Notes: generated by a model from the letters alone, not told the origin. A stretch of DNA of 64,000 nucleotides from Steromphala cineraria (GCA_916613615.1 OU744726.1:21331515-21395514), one strand, 5' to 3'. Positions 35,906 to 49,330 are shown, numbered from the stretch's first letter. Program-made: numbers and translations.

Positions 35906-37473
35906 TAAAACATTGTCAATATTGAAAACAAAAACTTCTGAGACTAAATGTTAGTCTACCACAACGGGTACAAGTCAGTCATTGAAACATGGTACGATCA
36001 TTGTATGTAGTGGAACCGTCAACTTCTTCCTACATTTATTTCGGCAGTTTCTGTAAAGATACAACTTGGAAGGTTCCTGTCCAGAATTCAAAACAGCACC
36101 ATATTATAGTTTGGTATATGGAACACTTATCGTGTTCCTTTGGAGCTTTAAACTTCACATTTGCTATGGAAACTTTAGTAGCAATTACTGATTCCAGATA
36201 ACTTCAAACCTTAATTCTGAGCACAAATTAACCAAAGCTATTAACTTAAAATGCTTATTTTTAAGGGTAAATGAATAAGCAGTGATTTCCTTAAAATAGA
36301 TTTGAATTAAAATAGTAGTTAATTGAAGAACACAGCTTCAAACAATTATAAACATATATACTCCTTTAAAATGTTTAAGAATACTCCAATAGTATTTATC
36401 AAACAACTTTACATGTTTCTGCTTAAAATCAAACTAATTATTTGAAACGTTGACAATGAATGTTACTGATTTTTAAAACTTAAAAATATATTTTTTTTAA
36501 TCTGAATTATTTTGTGTAGTTTTGAAATTTCAAATCGTCTCAGGAAAATGTCTTTTTCAAACTACAAGGAATCTCATTTTCAAAGCAATAAAATCAACCC
36601 AAGAGAAGACTGCACCGTTTTGAACCTGAATCAACTGACAGAAAATTTGAAATGCTTTTTAATAAATTTTACTTGAATTTTCTCAGGTAGGTAACAGTCT
36701 GAAGATAAGCCGTGCACTCAACCATTAATGTTGGTGTTTTAAGGTGTCTAAAATTTGGCTGCCAAAGTTTTGGGACATTACCATCTGACATCATGTGATT
36801 TCATTTTAAACGCTGCTCTGTTTCTGACATCATAGCGCAACAATATCGCTTCAGTGTATGATCACGATCTGTCAGTATGTAAGTGTTTATTCTTTTTAAT
36901 ACATATTTGAACCATGTAATCATTTGTAATGTTATACATATTAATATATAAATAATATATTTAGCATTGTGGGTCACCAACGGGCAATAGATTATGTTTG
37001 CTTGTTTTATGCCTGTAGGTACATGTACATTGACTCCTTAAGTTGACGCATGGGCACGTAACAACTGCAATAAACTAAAAACGTGTATCCTGGAATGGAT
37101 TGTTTTTTAGTCATTACTATCATATTTCCGAATGTTTTCATAAGGATGAATCGAACAAATTTAAACCATGAATTGACAGCTACAGTTTGGAATTTTTAAA
37201 ATCTTTTTAAAGGATAAGAAATCCGTATATATTCCAACCTACTCTGCTAAATGTCAATTTGACAGTTCTACTTTACTATAAAACCCGTTTAAAACAGTTT
37301 TCATTTTGTTGCTCCAATATTGAAACACTTCAGTCCTTTCACTGTTATAAGTTAACGTTTTGTTTGTTTGATAATAACTAGGGACAAAATCATTAGTGTT
37401 TGACGTTACTTCATATAACAACATTTGGCATTTACAAGAATTTAACCATGACATTATCTAAGATATTTGAAAC

Positions 37474-37538
37474 TAACATGTAAAACGTGTGCTAAAAACC
37501 TTGATAATAACATGTAAAACGTGTGCTAAAAACCTTGA
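37474..37538. repeat. 33-bp tandem duplication
   Basis: AACATGTAAAACGTGTGCTA followed by AAAACCTTGA is repeated twice head to tail, at 37476 and 37509. Confidence 0.85.
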
Positions 37539-38639
37539 AAGTTAACACTTGTACTATGATGCCTGTTTTATTTAAAAGTTTATCAAATGTTTTAATGAAT
37601 ATAAAATGATTTGAAAAGTGACTTGATGTTGGTAACGTATCTTCTTGTGAACTAAATGATACGACAAATCATTGTTTTTCACGTTTGACGGTTCACATTC
37701 ATTTCAATTTATTCATACCATACCAAGATATAAGAATATGGTGATTAGACGCATAACGAACCTGAGATAATAGTTCACACGGATACGTCAAAACGCATAT
37801 ATGATTACGCATGTGTACGTATATGAACTGCCAGGCAAAAGAAAATACATACTTCAGTTGCAATGATGTTATATAAGATGTTCAATCACAAATATTTTTT
37901 GAGTTTTGGAAAACGTATTCTCAAACTGATAAGAACAAGAGTTCAAAAATCAAACTTTAAGTTAATAAATGTTTCCAAAATTAATTTATGATACAACACA
38001 AATTCCATCAACAAAGAAGACATATTCCATGGGAAATCAATAATCGTGCCTTTTTTTGACATACTAGCAACACTTAAATGACTAAAAAATATTACGTAAA
38101 TTCAAACAAAATGTGTTGTATACTTACTTACTTAGTTCTTTGAAGTTACAAGTATCCCAGTCCGATTGTGAAAGTGCCCAATCTTCAAGACATAGAGTTT
38201 GATATATGAAATCATTTAAATCAGCACATCAAATCTATCATAACCAACAAAGTGCATATGGATTCATAACATCATTGATTGAAAACACTTACACAATTGT
38301 TAATTCGTATGAAATACTCGCAAAAGCGATATTTCCTTCCGCCATCTTGGATCACTAGCTTCACCTTTAGTCAGTGACCGTGCTCCACATGTTTATTGAT
38401 TGAAAGATAACTATGTATCATTGAATTAAGAACATTCATTTACACTGACCAGTGTATCTTTGCACTTTTTCTGATAGGAAATAAGATATTAACCTGATTG
38501 TGATTTTCTCATAACCTAAAACGTGAAATTAGAATAAATTAATCTCACAGGTATCCAAAACAGAAAAGTAGATTCCCAGAAGTCAATCCCAGAGTCTTTT
38601 TCAAATTGACCTCTTTAATGCCCTTTGTTCATTTCTTAC

Positions 38640-39290
38640 AAAAATGCAGTCAATGATCGGCATGGGGATCACGAAGGTTTCGGCGGGTTTTGTTTATTGT
38701 TTATTTGTTTGTTTGTTTGTGTTTTACCTAGTCTCAGTGATTGGGCCCCCATGCCATCGGACCGCACTGTATAGCTTCGTTGACTTCACATATTTATGTG
38801 ATAACGATCCCTGAATTATACAACGACAGTGTCCAATATAGAAACTGGTTTATTTTGTATATTTAAATATAGTCATAAGCTAAATTGTATAAATATATCA
38901 GAAACCTTTGATGATTTTGTTTATGAATATATTATTTAGGGTATTTTTTATTTCAAAAGTTGTCTACACCTCTAAATGACTTGACATGCATCTCTAGTGT
39001 GAGAATGCATATAGCTTTACCTATAACAATTGTCTATATATAGACTGATCGATAGTCCGAACGAGAAAATACAAAGCAATACTTACTGAAGGCAAACTAT
39101 TGTTATTAAAACAATCTAATGTTAAAAGTCCTAAAAATTGTTTTACATAACGCTTATCATTAACATTAAATAGTTTAGAGATTCAATGCAAAGTGAAAAC
39201 CAAAATTAGGATTTTCACTATCATGAAAAGAGGGTCACAAACTATACAAGGGAGGCAACTCTGTTTAACTTGACACCCCTTCTGTCAGTC
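38640..39290 (+). repeat. Clustered repeat unit, copy 2
   Basis: The first ~45 bp of the hairpin block is identical to copy 1. A longer T/G-rich loop (TTTGTTTGTTTG run) follows, then TGATTGGGCCCCCATGCC. The distal block at about 39195-39275 reads AAATTAGGATTTTC ... CAAGGGAGGCAACTCTG. Confidence 0.7.
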
Positions 39291-40439
39291 ACTAAATATA
39301 TTTAACTTCAGTCACCCTTATTTAAGGTGGGCGGAAGTTCTAAATATTCCATGTTTGCAGCACAGTCAGCTTCTATACAGATGTATGTTTGCGTTTTTCT
39401 TGAGCTGAGTGGGAATGTCTGATTTTGTGACGGTCAACTTGGAATCTTCACACTAATATTTTATAAGCCTGATGAAATAGAGAATTGTGTCCTGAGCTTT
39501 AGATATTATCTTAGGTATTGAAGATAGAGGGGGAACTTGCTACGGTCCTCTATTACTTTAATGTGTATACGTAAGGGTATTTATACTAATGAATAACTCT
39601 TTTTCAATTTTTTTGTTTAGCTAGATTTTTGGTTCTGTGAAGTTAGCATACAGTTCCCAAATCCCGGTTCCTTATTCAAATTGTGAAGTTAACATCAGAT
39701 TTTTAAAAAGAGATATAATCTCTTATTAAAGCGCAACTCACACAATTCCCTTTTCAAACCAAAGATGTATCCGTGGCGCTTAAATGATATTTTCAAAACG
39801 ATCTTCTCTGAAATGCAATTGAACTACAGGCTAGAAAGAGCTAGGTTACTTTTGAATAAACTGTCGGCCACTATTTGATCTTACAAGTCGAATTCTTAAC
39901 AAAAGTTACTTGTACGAGAATGCTTCAAATACGACAAACAAACCACATGATTCAGATTAGGATTATTCTGTTTTGAGTCCTCTTGAGTTCCCATGTCTGA
40001 TATATCATTATACAACTGTTTAATAGTTTATATACTACAATTTACAATTCTTATTATAACTAATCTAACCAGTTTGAAGGTACATGACAATATCTTTCCA
40101 CATGAGACGGAATTTATGGTCAAGAGCAATAATATTAGAAACTTATATTCGAAATATTTTTATTGAATAGGTCATACAGTAGCTCCGTTGTTTGATTCGG
40201 ACTACTTCATTGTCTACTTCATTCTTGTCTATAGAATACAAGTGCCAAAATGTGCATCATGAAACCTTACGTAACCGCGAAAATTTGATTTTATTATCAG
40301 GAAATAATGTTTATTTAATCATTGCTCTGTAAATCAAAGCGAAAAGATTCACTAAAATTATAGTTTTATAGAAAAAGTGGTCACAAATGAAGAAGTCGAC
40401 AAATGGAATGTGTTACCTGATGGTTACATGCCTAGTAGT

Positions 40440-40860
40440 CCTGGGGCTGACGGGGGTCCTCTGTGCAAAAATATGTCCCCGAAGTTGGACGCTTGATTCC
40501 TGTAGGACACCCTTAGGAGATCTTGGGTAGACATTCGAAATATTGGACAGGAAGCTGTAATTCAAGATGGCGTCCAAGATGGCCGTTGTATCCTTAAAAA
40601 CCATCTAAATCAATCTGGATCTGTCCTAGAGTGTTCAATTTGGTGTCTTTACCTAGGTTTTGGGGGTCAAGGAATCCAATCGAATCAATTTGAAGGTAGA
40701 AAAAGAAGCAGATAATGGTGATATCCACGATGGCAGTCAAAAAAGCGCCGAATCCTTTCGGCCAGCATGTCAAGGTTCCTAACTGACCTAGTAGAGTAAA
40801 TTTGGTGTCCTTTCTTGGGTTTTAGGAGTTAATGGTTTCAGTCAGACCATTCACGTAATG
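40440..40860. repeat. Degenerate ~165-bp repeat, about two units
   Basis: TTCAATTTGGTGTCTTTACC / TAGGTTTTGGGGGTCAAGGA at about 40638 recurs in altered form (AAATTTGGTGTCCTTTCTTG) at about 40798. It includes CAAGATGGC-type sequence as in the core of element 1. Possibly a decayed pearl-type core. Confidence 0.45.
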
Positions 40861-41775
40861 GATAATTGCTTAATTCAATACAGAGCATCTATTTTATCAC
40901 TATATTGATGTAGACGTGCATAGAGTGCATACATTTTCACCATGATCACTTCAATTTGATTACTAGACTAGCAGTAAAATTTGCTACATATCATCTAACA
41001 TATTGAAATGACAACAGTTTGGCAGACACGACACAAATTGCTGCAACCTAACTTGATTCTTTATCGAAGCACATTTGTTTCAGGGTCCTCACTAATATAA
41101 GTTCGTTAATCACATGAGCACATTGCCTTATTCTGGTAAAGATGCCTACACTCTGTGATGTATCACAGCCAAACATGTTTCTCTCCCTTGAGGTGTATGA
41201 AGATCCCTTCGCCTCTCCTGCAGTGCATTCCTGTACTTCACCTCAAACAAGTCGATCATCACGTAAATGTAGTTGATTGAAGTTTAATGCTTGAAGCTTA
41301 TTTTCAGAAGCAGATTGGCAGAGTATTGTATGTTTCCTTTAAGCGACTTTATCTCCATCAACCATATCGCCTTCATACACCTTAGACCGTGTAATGGTCT
41401 TGTTGATCATGTTCAGCGTAGTGTCGGAGTAACAAAAAGCATATAATTCACAATCAAACTTTATCAACTTTTCGGTTGTGGTCTTTGTTTTCATAGACAT
41501 CACTTCACAATTCAGTTGACAATCCGTTGATGTGCGCAATATTGGTATTTTCGATCATCAACAAAAGCCATTGGCTTCGCGTCTTTGAGTGTGCAGAGGA
41601 TGTAGGCTGAACATCTATTTGCAATAGTACATCCATCACACAGAATAAATTGACTAGTTGATCACACAATTTTGGACACGCGTAGAAATCATGTTTATTT
41701 TTATCCTCCATCCTTAACATTGACAGGACGAAATTAGTCAAGTTTATTTAAATTCATGGAATTAGAACATCTTAT

Positions 41776-41940
41776 ATTCATTTTGTGTTAGAAAAAGAAA
41801 TCGCATGGTTAAACTTTACATTATATATTTGAATTATTACTGCTCCATTTAGAGTGAATACATTGTCTTTCAACCATTAATTTTCATTTTACTGACTTCA
41901 TCTCATATCCCCTCTAAAAAAGTGCTACTGTCCCTTTAAA
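41776..41940. mobile_element. T2/Kolobok-like MITE, half copy (inverted)
   Basis: Reverse complement of the left half of copy 1. It ends AGTGCTACTGTCCCT followed by TTAA. The other half is absent. Confidence 0.7.
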
Positions 41941-42717
41941 GATCATTTCCTATTTTTAAAATGTCTAAATCGCTGGGAAGTACTTAACTGTTTCTCCTAT
42001 ATTAATTTCGTTTGACTACAAACGACTCAGTTTCCCATATACAAATAAGGTGAGCATACACATGTAGATGCTATCTTATCCACGAATGTGACATACTATT
42101 ATATATTTGTTCTATAAATCAACTTGTTTAAATGCCATTCAATTACGTGAAATGTATTACGCAATGTAACCCGACCACAAACTCACTTTAAGCTATTGAC
42201 GTTCATTACATGATTAATTAAGTTTAAATGTAGACAGCATCGCTTATCTCTGATAATCACGTCAACCTTGTCTACATGGTAACATTTACATTCAGTTAAC
42301 CATATAGACTGGTTCGATGGCATCATGAATGTTTCAGTATATGAGAGCTGTAAATGATGTTGGCGTAGTCAATTGTCAGGAACATTCAATAGACATGTAA
42401 ATGAAACACCCACATCAATATCTGCATTGTATGGGTTTTGTCAACATTTTTCCTATGACGTAGAGGTAAATATGTTTAATAATGAAGCCTTTAATCATTG
42501 CGGTCACAATTGCATTTATTTCCAAGATATTATCACCATAATACTTTTATCAATGAAATATTTGTATATTTTTTTAAGGAATTGCTGTTTAAATCCCTGC
42601 ATTAAGTTCTCTTAATTTTGAATAATGTGTTCAATTGTCCGGAAGGATTAAAACGACGAGTGGTTGTAATTGGTGAAAACACAAATCAACAAACGAAGAA
42701 ACGCATGTTATTTAATT

Positions 42718-42857
42718 TAATCTTTGTCTTTGATTTAGGTTGTACACGTGAAAGAAATTGCAATTTTTATTACCATCATAATCATTACAGAACGAAATAT
42801 ATCTGATAATTTAAACTCTTTTTCGTTAAAACAATATTCTTGCAATATTCTTACATT
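42718..42857. repeat. Block duplicated at 44450-44580
   Basis: TTGATTTAGGTTGTACACGT with downstream ACGAAATATATCTGATAAT and AAACAATATTCTTGCAATATTC matches the sequence at about 44450-44580, which lies just before repeat-unit copy 3. A MITE with a nested insert separates the two. Confidence 0.6.
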
Positions 42858-44420
42858 AAAGGGGCAGTAGCACGTTTTCAGAGGGAATACAAGGTGATGT
42901 CACGGAAATGAAAATTAATGGTTCCAATTGAAAGACAATTTAAACTAAATGAAGCAGTAACAAGAAAAGCCTTTTAAAAGGCTAGCTTTGGGGCACCCGG
43001 TTATGTATCACTTTATATAGAACCAGGAGATTTAGGTTAGGGAGGGCGGGGACAGGGACTTTTACTTGAATAAATTGTTCCAATCGGAGTCGCATATTCT
43101 TTGCTCTTTGTTTTGATAGTTATCAGTACACTTTGTAAAGTAAAACATCTCGTTCGTTCCGCTTAAATTCCAACAATGATAGATACGTCTCCTAACTCAA
43201 TTATGATATATTTTTTTAAACATTAATACGGTAATTCAAATTTATGTTGCTTTAAAAGATAGCTGACGGTGAGTTAATACAAGAGCCAGTGATTAATTAG
43301 AAGATAAATAGTTGCGCTAGTAAACTTTCCGGGATCAATTGTTTTCCAATACCCACAAATTTAAAACCCGACGAATTTCCCATTGACTTTCAGAATAATT
43401 ACATGTTGCAAGAGTAATTTTCCTTAATTGAGTGTTGATCGAATTACAGCCGAAAGGTGCTGATAAATTTAGAAATGATCTCAGCTACAAGTTCATAATT
43501 TTCATTTTGTTATAGGATGACATTTAAGAATATTTTATTATACTTTAGGCCCTATATGTCGATACTTTCTTCGAGAGACACCCTTAAACGTAAATAAATC
43601 ATTCATAACGTTATGTTTTGAAACATGAAATTTGAAAATGGCCTGTTCAGTACCATTTTTTTCGTGAGGCGATGAAATGCATTGACTGAACGATCAGTCA
43701 TTGACAAGGCGGGACATTCAGCGCTCGCGTTATAGCAAACAATTGGAGGAACCGAATTCCTAGTTGATACAAAAATGAAATGTCGTTTCCGAATGTGGAA
43801 TGCAAAAAAATACACCGAATAACTACAAAACAGCTCACATGCATATGAAAAATTGATATTTATTACGGGTGTAAACGCTCATGATGCTCATCCATATATT
43901 GTTGAAACTATACGATATATTTTACATCATAACATTATTATAATGATCAGTTTCCAAATTAAAGCTTGCCAATTATTTCGTACCACCCACATGGTCACGT
44001 TGGTATAAATTTGCTACAGCTCTGTCTATTGATGATTCGAAATACCAGGATATGCTTAAAACAAATATCATTGGTTGAAACTTCTCTTTGAAGTTTCCAA
44101 GAGTAATATAGAGAGAACCTCCTGCCATTAGTTTTCAATATCAAATGTTACATAACTTTGGGGTCTCTGGACCCCAAAGCAATAATTCAAATATATAACG
44201 TAAAGTTTAGCCATGCGATTCCTTTTTCTTACACAAAATGAATTAAAGGTGTTCACACAAAATGGCCGCCAATGGATTTATGTAAATCTTCATACTTTGT
44301 CCTCTGACTATGGATGATTGGCTTGTGTAATGTTATTTTTGATACTGTCAGAATAATACATTTAGCATTAATTTACAATTATCAGAAATTAAAGATATAA
44401 AATTATCTTTACCCTTTAAA
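42858..44420. mobile_element. T2/Kolobok-like MITE, copy 3, split by a nested element
   Basis: The left part, 42858-42960, begins TTAA-AGGGGCAGTAGCACG. The right part, 44181-44420, resumes at AATAATTCAAATATATAACG and lacks most of the final inverted repeat. In intact copies the two parts are contiguous, so the 1.2 kb between them was inserted later. Confidence 0.8.
42961..44180. mobile_element. Nested 1.2-kb HINE-like element 5
   Basis: Bounded by the two halves of the MITE. The left end has the perfect palindrome AGCCTTTTAAAAGGCT (42968-42983), then GCTTTGGGG. The right end is a perfect 10-bp hairpin CTTTGGGGTC-TCTG-GACCCCAAAG (44156-44179) carrying the same box. There is no tandem core and no recognisable coding sequence. 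The palindrome, box and terminal-hairpin plan is that of elements 1-3. Confidence 0.7.
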
Positions 44421-44590
44421 GTATAATATCCTTTTGAAATGCAGATCATCTTTGTCATTGATTGTGGTTGTACACGTGGAAGAATGGCAAGTTCTAGTAC
44501 AATTATATTATTAAATAACGAAATATCTGATAATCGAAACACTTTTTTCGTATAAAACAATATTCTTATATTTAAGTTTAAAATTCTTTT

Positions 44591-45230
44591 AAAAATGCAG
44601 TCAATGATCGGCATGGGGATCACGAAGGTTTCGGCGGTTTTTGTGTTTGGTATGCTTAGTCTTTGTGATTGGCCCCCCATGCCATCGGACCACACTGGTA
44701 GTAACTGTTGATTTCACTTATTTATGTATTGTAGACTCGCAATTTTACCAGACAGGGTGTCAATAGCTTTATTAAGTAAGTTAGTTCATTCCATTCAATT
44801 TTTATAAGCAAAACGTGCAGAGAACCCAAGTTTTATATTTTGACATTTATGGAGAAAACGTATTGGATAAATATATCTTTAATAGTTATTTAAAGGACAA
44901 AAAGTAACATGCATTAAAAATCCATTTATGTATACACATCGTTGAAACTATAAATACTTTTTTCTATTTATAATGTTAAGCCGTATCGTGACTGTTACCC
45001 TGGGAATGTATATTAAAACAAATTTGATGAACTATTAAATGCACAATGCACTTTATTTTATTTTGTAATCACAAACATATACTGAAAAAATAGAAACAGG
45101 TAAATATTCACAATAAATAAAAACTCGAAACCGAAATAAGGATTTACCAAAACATATATGTACATAATACGTTACACAAGGGAAGTAACTCTGTTTAACT
45201 CGTGTTTTGAATGGCTTTAGATTATACTTA
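44591..45230 (+). repeat. Clustered repeat unit, copy 3
   Basis: Both stem arms of the hairpin block are identical to copy 1; the loop is shorter (GGTTTTTGTGTTTGGTATGC). The distal block at about 45125-45205 reads CCGAAATAAGGATTTACC ... CAAGGGAAGTAACTCTG. Confidence 0.7.
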
Positions 45231-45461
45231 TTTGTTGTGTTGCTTTTGACCATGGATGCTATTTTAAGTTCCGCGAAAGTAACTTACGTTTCGTTTAAGT
45301 TCAAAATATTCAAAATATCATGCAAGTGATTTTATTCACATCTACACGAAAACGAAGCCTTTTTTCCCCCTCATATCAAACGTCTCAACATTTTTTAATT
45401 AAGGAGCATAATGACAGTAAATGATGGAACCGTAAATACTCAACAGTAACCATTACATGCT

Positions 45462-45819
45462 AAAGGGGCAGTAGCACGTTTTTAGTGGGAATATAAGGTG
45501 ATGTCAGGAAAATGAAAATTAAGGGTTCCAATTGAAAGACAATGTATTTAAACCAAATGGAGCAGTAGTAATTCAAATATAAAACGTAAAGTTTAGCCAT
45601 GCGATTCCTTTTACTTACACAAAATGAATTAAAGGTGTTCACAAAAAATGGCCGCCAATGGATTTTATTTGAATCTTCATACTTTGTCCTCTGACCATGG
45701 ATGATTGGCTTGTGTAATGAGATTTTTGACACTGTCAAAATAATACATTTGACATTGACTTACAATTATCAGTGAAATATTGAGAATATAAAATTATCAA
45801 AAAACGTGCTACTGCCCCT
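45462..45819. mobile_element. T2/Kolobok-like MITE, copy 4 (complete)
   Basis: A 358-bp element, both inverted ends intact (AGGGGCAGTAGCACGTTTTT and its inverse). The flanks are TAA on the left and ACA on the right, so the TTAA duplication is not preserved here. A 92-codon antisense frame crosses it but is unlikely to be a gene. Confidence 0.82.
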
Positions 45820-46039
45820 ACAGCTTTACCATGATCTCATCTTAAAGAGCCGTCTTAAAAATCCAACGTTTTTCATAAACAAAAAACATTTTGGCGTGGC
45901 AAAATAATGTAACCTATATTCAAATATATATTTTTTTAAATATCGCTCGGCTTGCACATACATAATATATGAACATGAATATGTTCCATTTAGAATTGAA
46001 TTGATTAAATTTGTTCATTTTGGTCCCATGTCATTAGAC

Positions 46040-46920
46040 AATAGTTTGATTTTTAGAATACGAGAGGCATATATACAAGATCGGTGCCGAGATATACCAC
46101 AGACAGGAAGATAATGCTGATTGACAATAGTATCATGCGAATTGTCTTTAATATAGGTCATTATTGGCCATTTCGATATCCACTCATTTGTGAATTCTCT
46201 ATTTTCTAACAAAACTTACTGCTAATAGCAGGTCACCTAAAAGTGCTGTGTTCGTGATATTTCATTATTTCCTCGTCATTATTTCATATTTCCTCGTCAT
46301 TATTTCATATTTCCTCGTCATTATTACACTCATCCCTCAATGTATAAATTTAATAATTTTATGTCTGTCGACAACAACATACATGTATTACGAAATTTGG
46401 TTATGTATGTTACCATGCAAATATGCTACGAAGAAGCCTCTTGGTGGCTGTATAATAAATACATTGTATTATGGGCCGATGGCCTACAAACATGTACACC
46501 TGAATAAAGAATTGAATTGAATGATATTTCCTTTGATAAATAGTTGTGTGTAAAGTGTATACGGTTACATTACTGTATCAATATTCAGTGTAAAGCTTCT
46601 TTTCAGTGTTATTCAGCATATATATGAACAGCTTGGCCAAATCTGCGCTATATTATTTAGATTTGCGCTAAGTGATTAGCTTCTTATCTTGAACTTTGCT
46701 GGTGACAAGCTTTAAATTTTTTGATAAAATGCAATCAATATGTAAATTGTTAAATCACAATTTTATTTCGATATTGATATTTCATTTTTTTAAATGTGTA
46801 AATAATCATGTTTATGATCGAATTCTACACCAAAAGGAATAATGATTTTCCAGTACATACCATGAAACGGATTTGCGGTGAAAGGGAGGTAACTGAGTTT
46901 TATGACCGAGAACTGAGAAA
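46040..46920 (+). repeat. Clustered repeat unit, partial copy 4, carrying a LINE tail
   Basis: The hairpin block is missing. The following sequence (AATACGAGAGGCATATATAC, CATTTGTGAATTCTCTATTT) and the distal block at about 46870-46900 (AAAGGGAGGTAACTGAG) match the other units. Confidence 0.55.
46264..46521 (+). mobile_element. Short LINE 3' end with target duplication
   Basis: A 258-bp insertion flanked by TGATATTTC at 46255-46263 and 46522-46530. It ends ATGGGCCGATGGCC ... GAATAAAGAATTGAATTGA, the 3' end style of CR1/L2-like LINEs in molluscs (from memory). The 5' boundary shows nearly three copies of a 21-bp unit containing TTCCTCGTCATTATTTCATA. The pre-insertion sequence can be read in the related units, which supports the boundaries. 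Confidence 0.78.
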
Positions 46921-46939
46921 AATCATATGTACACTTATA

Positions 46940-47250
46940 TCTTGTATGGGCCTGAGGTGAGGTGATTTGGGGTTTAAGGCCGCTTTCAAGACTATTTCAC
47001 TTATATTACGGCTACTTGTATTATTGCAGGTAAAAAGCCGACAACACTTTTGTGGATATGCATTGCGGTGAAACCAGCGAGCATCGGCTGGAAATAGCAA
47101 ACTATGAGTGGTACTGCGCTGAAATGTATTGTAACATTGCATTTAAACCTTACTTCTTGTAGAACAACTCTCTCCTGCAGACATTGTAGCTGAGGTGCTG
47201 TGGGATTCGAACCGAGACCTTTTGATCTTGTATGTGCGCTTAATGCAACG
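46940..47250 (-). repeat. Possible tRNA-derived SINE or dispersed repeat
   Basis: The minus strand contains GGTCTCGGTTCGAATCCC (47202-47219), a good box B match. On the plus strand TTTAAGGCCGCTTTCAAGAC begins a segment like common molluscan repeats. Box A was not located, so the class is open. Confidence 0.4.
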
Positions 47251-47430
47251 TATATGAAACTATTGTGTAAGAGTGAGTTCTGTAGGTATAAGTCAGGTAT
47301 AATTTTCAAAAAAACATTACACAATTATGTCATTTGATGTTAATTATTATTTATCAAAATACCTCATCCTAGTACTGTGCAATACGAAAAAAAAAATTAT
47401 TTTAATTTTGTTGTATATTTTCGAAAAACG

Positions 47431-48065
47431 AAAAGTGTGGCTTAGATCGACATAGCAATAACTCGCGTTCGTTTCTTTGTAGTGGTGAAGCTTTATCATT
47501 TCGTTTACACATAGGGTCCATGCCATCATACCGCACTGAAAGCTGTAGAAGATGACGGCATTATATTGTACGACCGATCAGCGATACTCCGCATACAGTG
47601 TGAGGAAGGGAATGTGAAATTACACACAAAACAACAAAACAAGACGGTTATGTTACTGTAAAGCAATCATTCATAAACACTTCAATTTCTTTTCATTTGT
47701 GAAAGTTTAAATTTCTAAGGAAATGTACTTTTGAGTTCGTGTTATTTATTTGTATGAATTGTTATTGTAAAGTGTATCCGGCCATATTCTCGTATTGCTA
47801 TTTATAGTTATTGATAAACAACAACTTTGTTCTTTGCTTTCAAAATAGCTGCTAAGATGGAATATGTAACTGAAAACAAATATGAAAATATTGACACAAT
47901 TAATATCCTACTCTAATATAATAATAACTATGTCAAAGTCTTCAAACGTCTTTGATGATACGCCTCTTCACGAAAACGAAATTAGGATTTTCAAATACGC
48001 ACCCGTAATGGATTTGTCGTGTAAGGGAGGTAACTGCGGTTTGTCTTGTGATCAGACAAATTGCG
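47431..48065 (+). repeat. Clustered repeat unit, copy 5 (degenerate hairpin)
   Basis: GTGTGGCTTAGATCGACATA and CCATGCCATCATACCGCACT mark the two arms, but the stem is eroded. The distal block at about 47970-48045 is well kept (ACGAAATTAGGATTTTC ... TAAGGGAGGTAACTG). Confidence 0.6.
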
Positions 48066-48340
48066 AAACTAAACTTTGCTCAGTATTTATTATGTTGCTT
48101 AATAAGAAAAACAGTCTTGTGATCAATCTAAATAAATCGAGATCAACAGCTTTATTGGTTTGTCATATAATACGTCAGTTAACTTAGTGTTAGTATTAGA
48201 AGCGCCTTCCGAACACTTATTATGTCAATTCTCCTTAATGTTTCTTAAGAGCGTATTAAGTTCTAGCAACTTTTTTAACTCTAGTCCATCATCTGGGTTT
48301 TTGGGGGTTTTTTTTTATCATAAGACATATTTTCATTTTA

Positions 48341-49330
48341 AAATGGTAAAAGCGTGACCTTGATTGGCAAAGGGATCACACAGGTAAGGGCAATATTAGA
48401 AGAAGGTCGGAGCGTATACCCGCCGTGATTAAGCCCCCTTGCCATCAGGCCGCACTAGTGAAGTTAGAATATGACGGGCTTATATACCATACAGAAAAGC
48501 AATACAACGCATTAAGTGTCCTGGAGAAAATGAAAATGAAATAATAATCATTTAAGACGAGTGGGATAAGTATGGAACAATATTGTTGGTTAATTCAGTC
48601 TCTTCTCATTTGTGAAGTTTCTATTTTCCAACGAAACGCAATATTTACGTCAGGAAACCTGTACACAAAGACGTTTGTGTACGTCCATAACAACCAAATG
48701 AAAACGAAATATAAGGCTATTCTTGTACAAACATACGCAATTGATAAGCGGTACAAGGGAGGTAAGCCGGTGTTGTTATCTCTTATTCGTTCCCAAATGA
48801 CAATGCTTGATAAATCTGTACACTTATCAATCCAATTCGAGAAAAGCGATGTACATTATTATATTTCCAACAAAATGTTTTGATTAAGTATTTCACTTTA
48901 GTTCGTATTAATTATTGTAAGTATGCTATTTTTTAACTCTATTTTTTCTTTCTCTTTTGTCCATGTAAACTATATCCGTATAACCTTGTTTTACGACAAC
49001 AATTCAGGTGAAACCTCGACACTCTTTATTTCTGTTTTCCAATTTCCGATAAGCAATGGAATGCCCTTTCTGTCCAAATAAAATAAAGAGGAAAAAAGGA
49101 TAGTTCCTGCCAATAATTTTGCTATATTTTCTATTGGTAAGGTATAATGCACTGTCAGATGTTAATGATACAGGAGTGAATGTTGAATTGAATCAAAATA
49201 ACACCTTTTCCCCCACTATTTGTTAATTGTTCACATGTTAGAAGGACAGTTGCACGTATTTTACGTTTATAGAATGTTAGCGATTGCTAAAATGATGTCT
49301 TTTATTAAAAGTGTTCACATTTAAATCGCT
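48341..49330 (+). repeat. Clustered repeat unit, copy 6 (longer)
   Basis: The stem reads GGCAAAGGGATCAC against GTGATTAAGCCCCC and TTGCC. The distal block lies at about 48700-48770 (ACGAAATATAAGG ... CAAGGGAGGTAAG). Similarity to copy 7 continues for almost 1 kb (for example GAGAAAAGCGATGTA, ATTTCCAACAAAATG), indicating a segmental duplication with an offset of about 1.9-2.1 kb. Confidence 0.65.

Noticed and set aside
47202..47219. tRNA gene from the GGTTCGAATCCC match
   Set aside because: No acceptor stem, D-arm or anticodon arm could be assembled around it.
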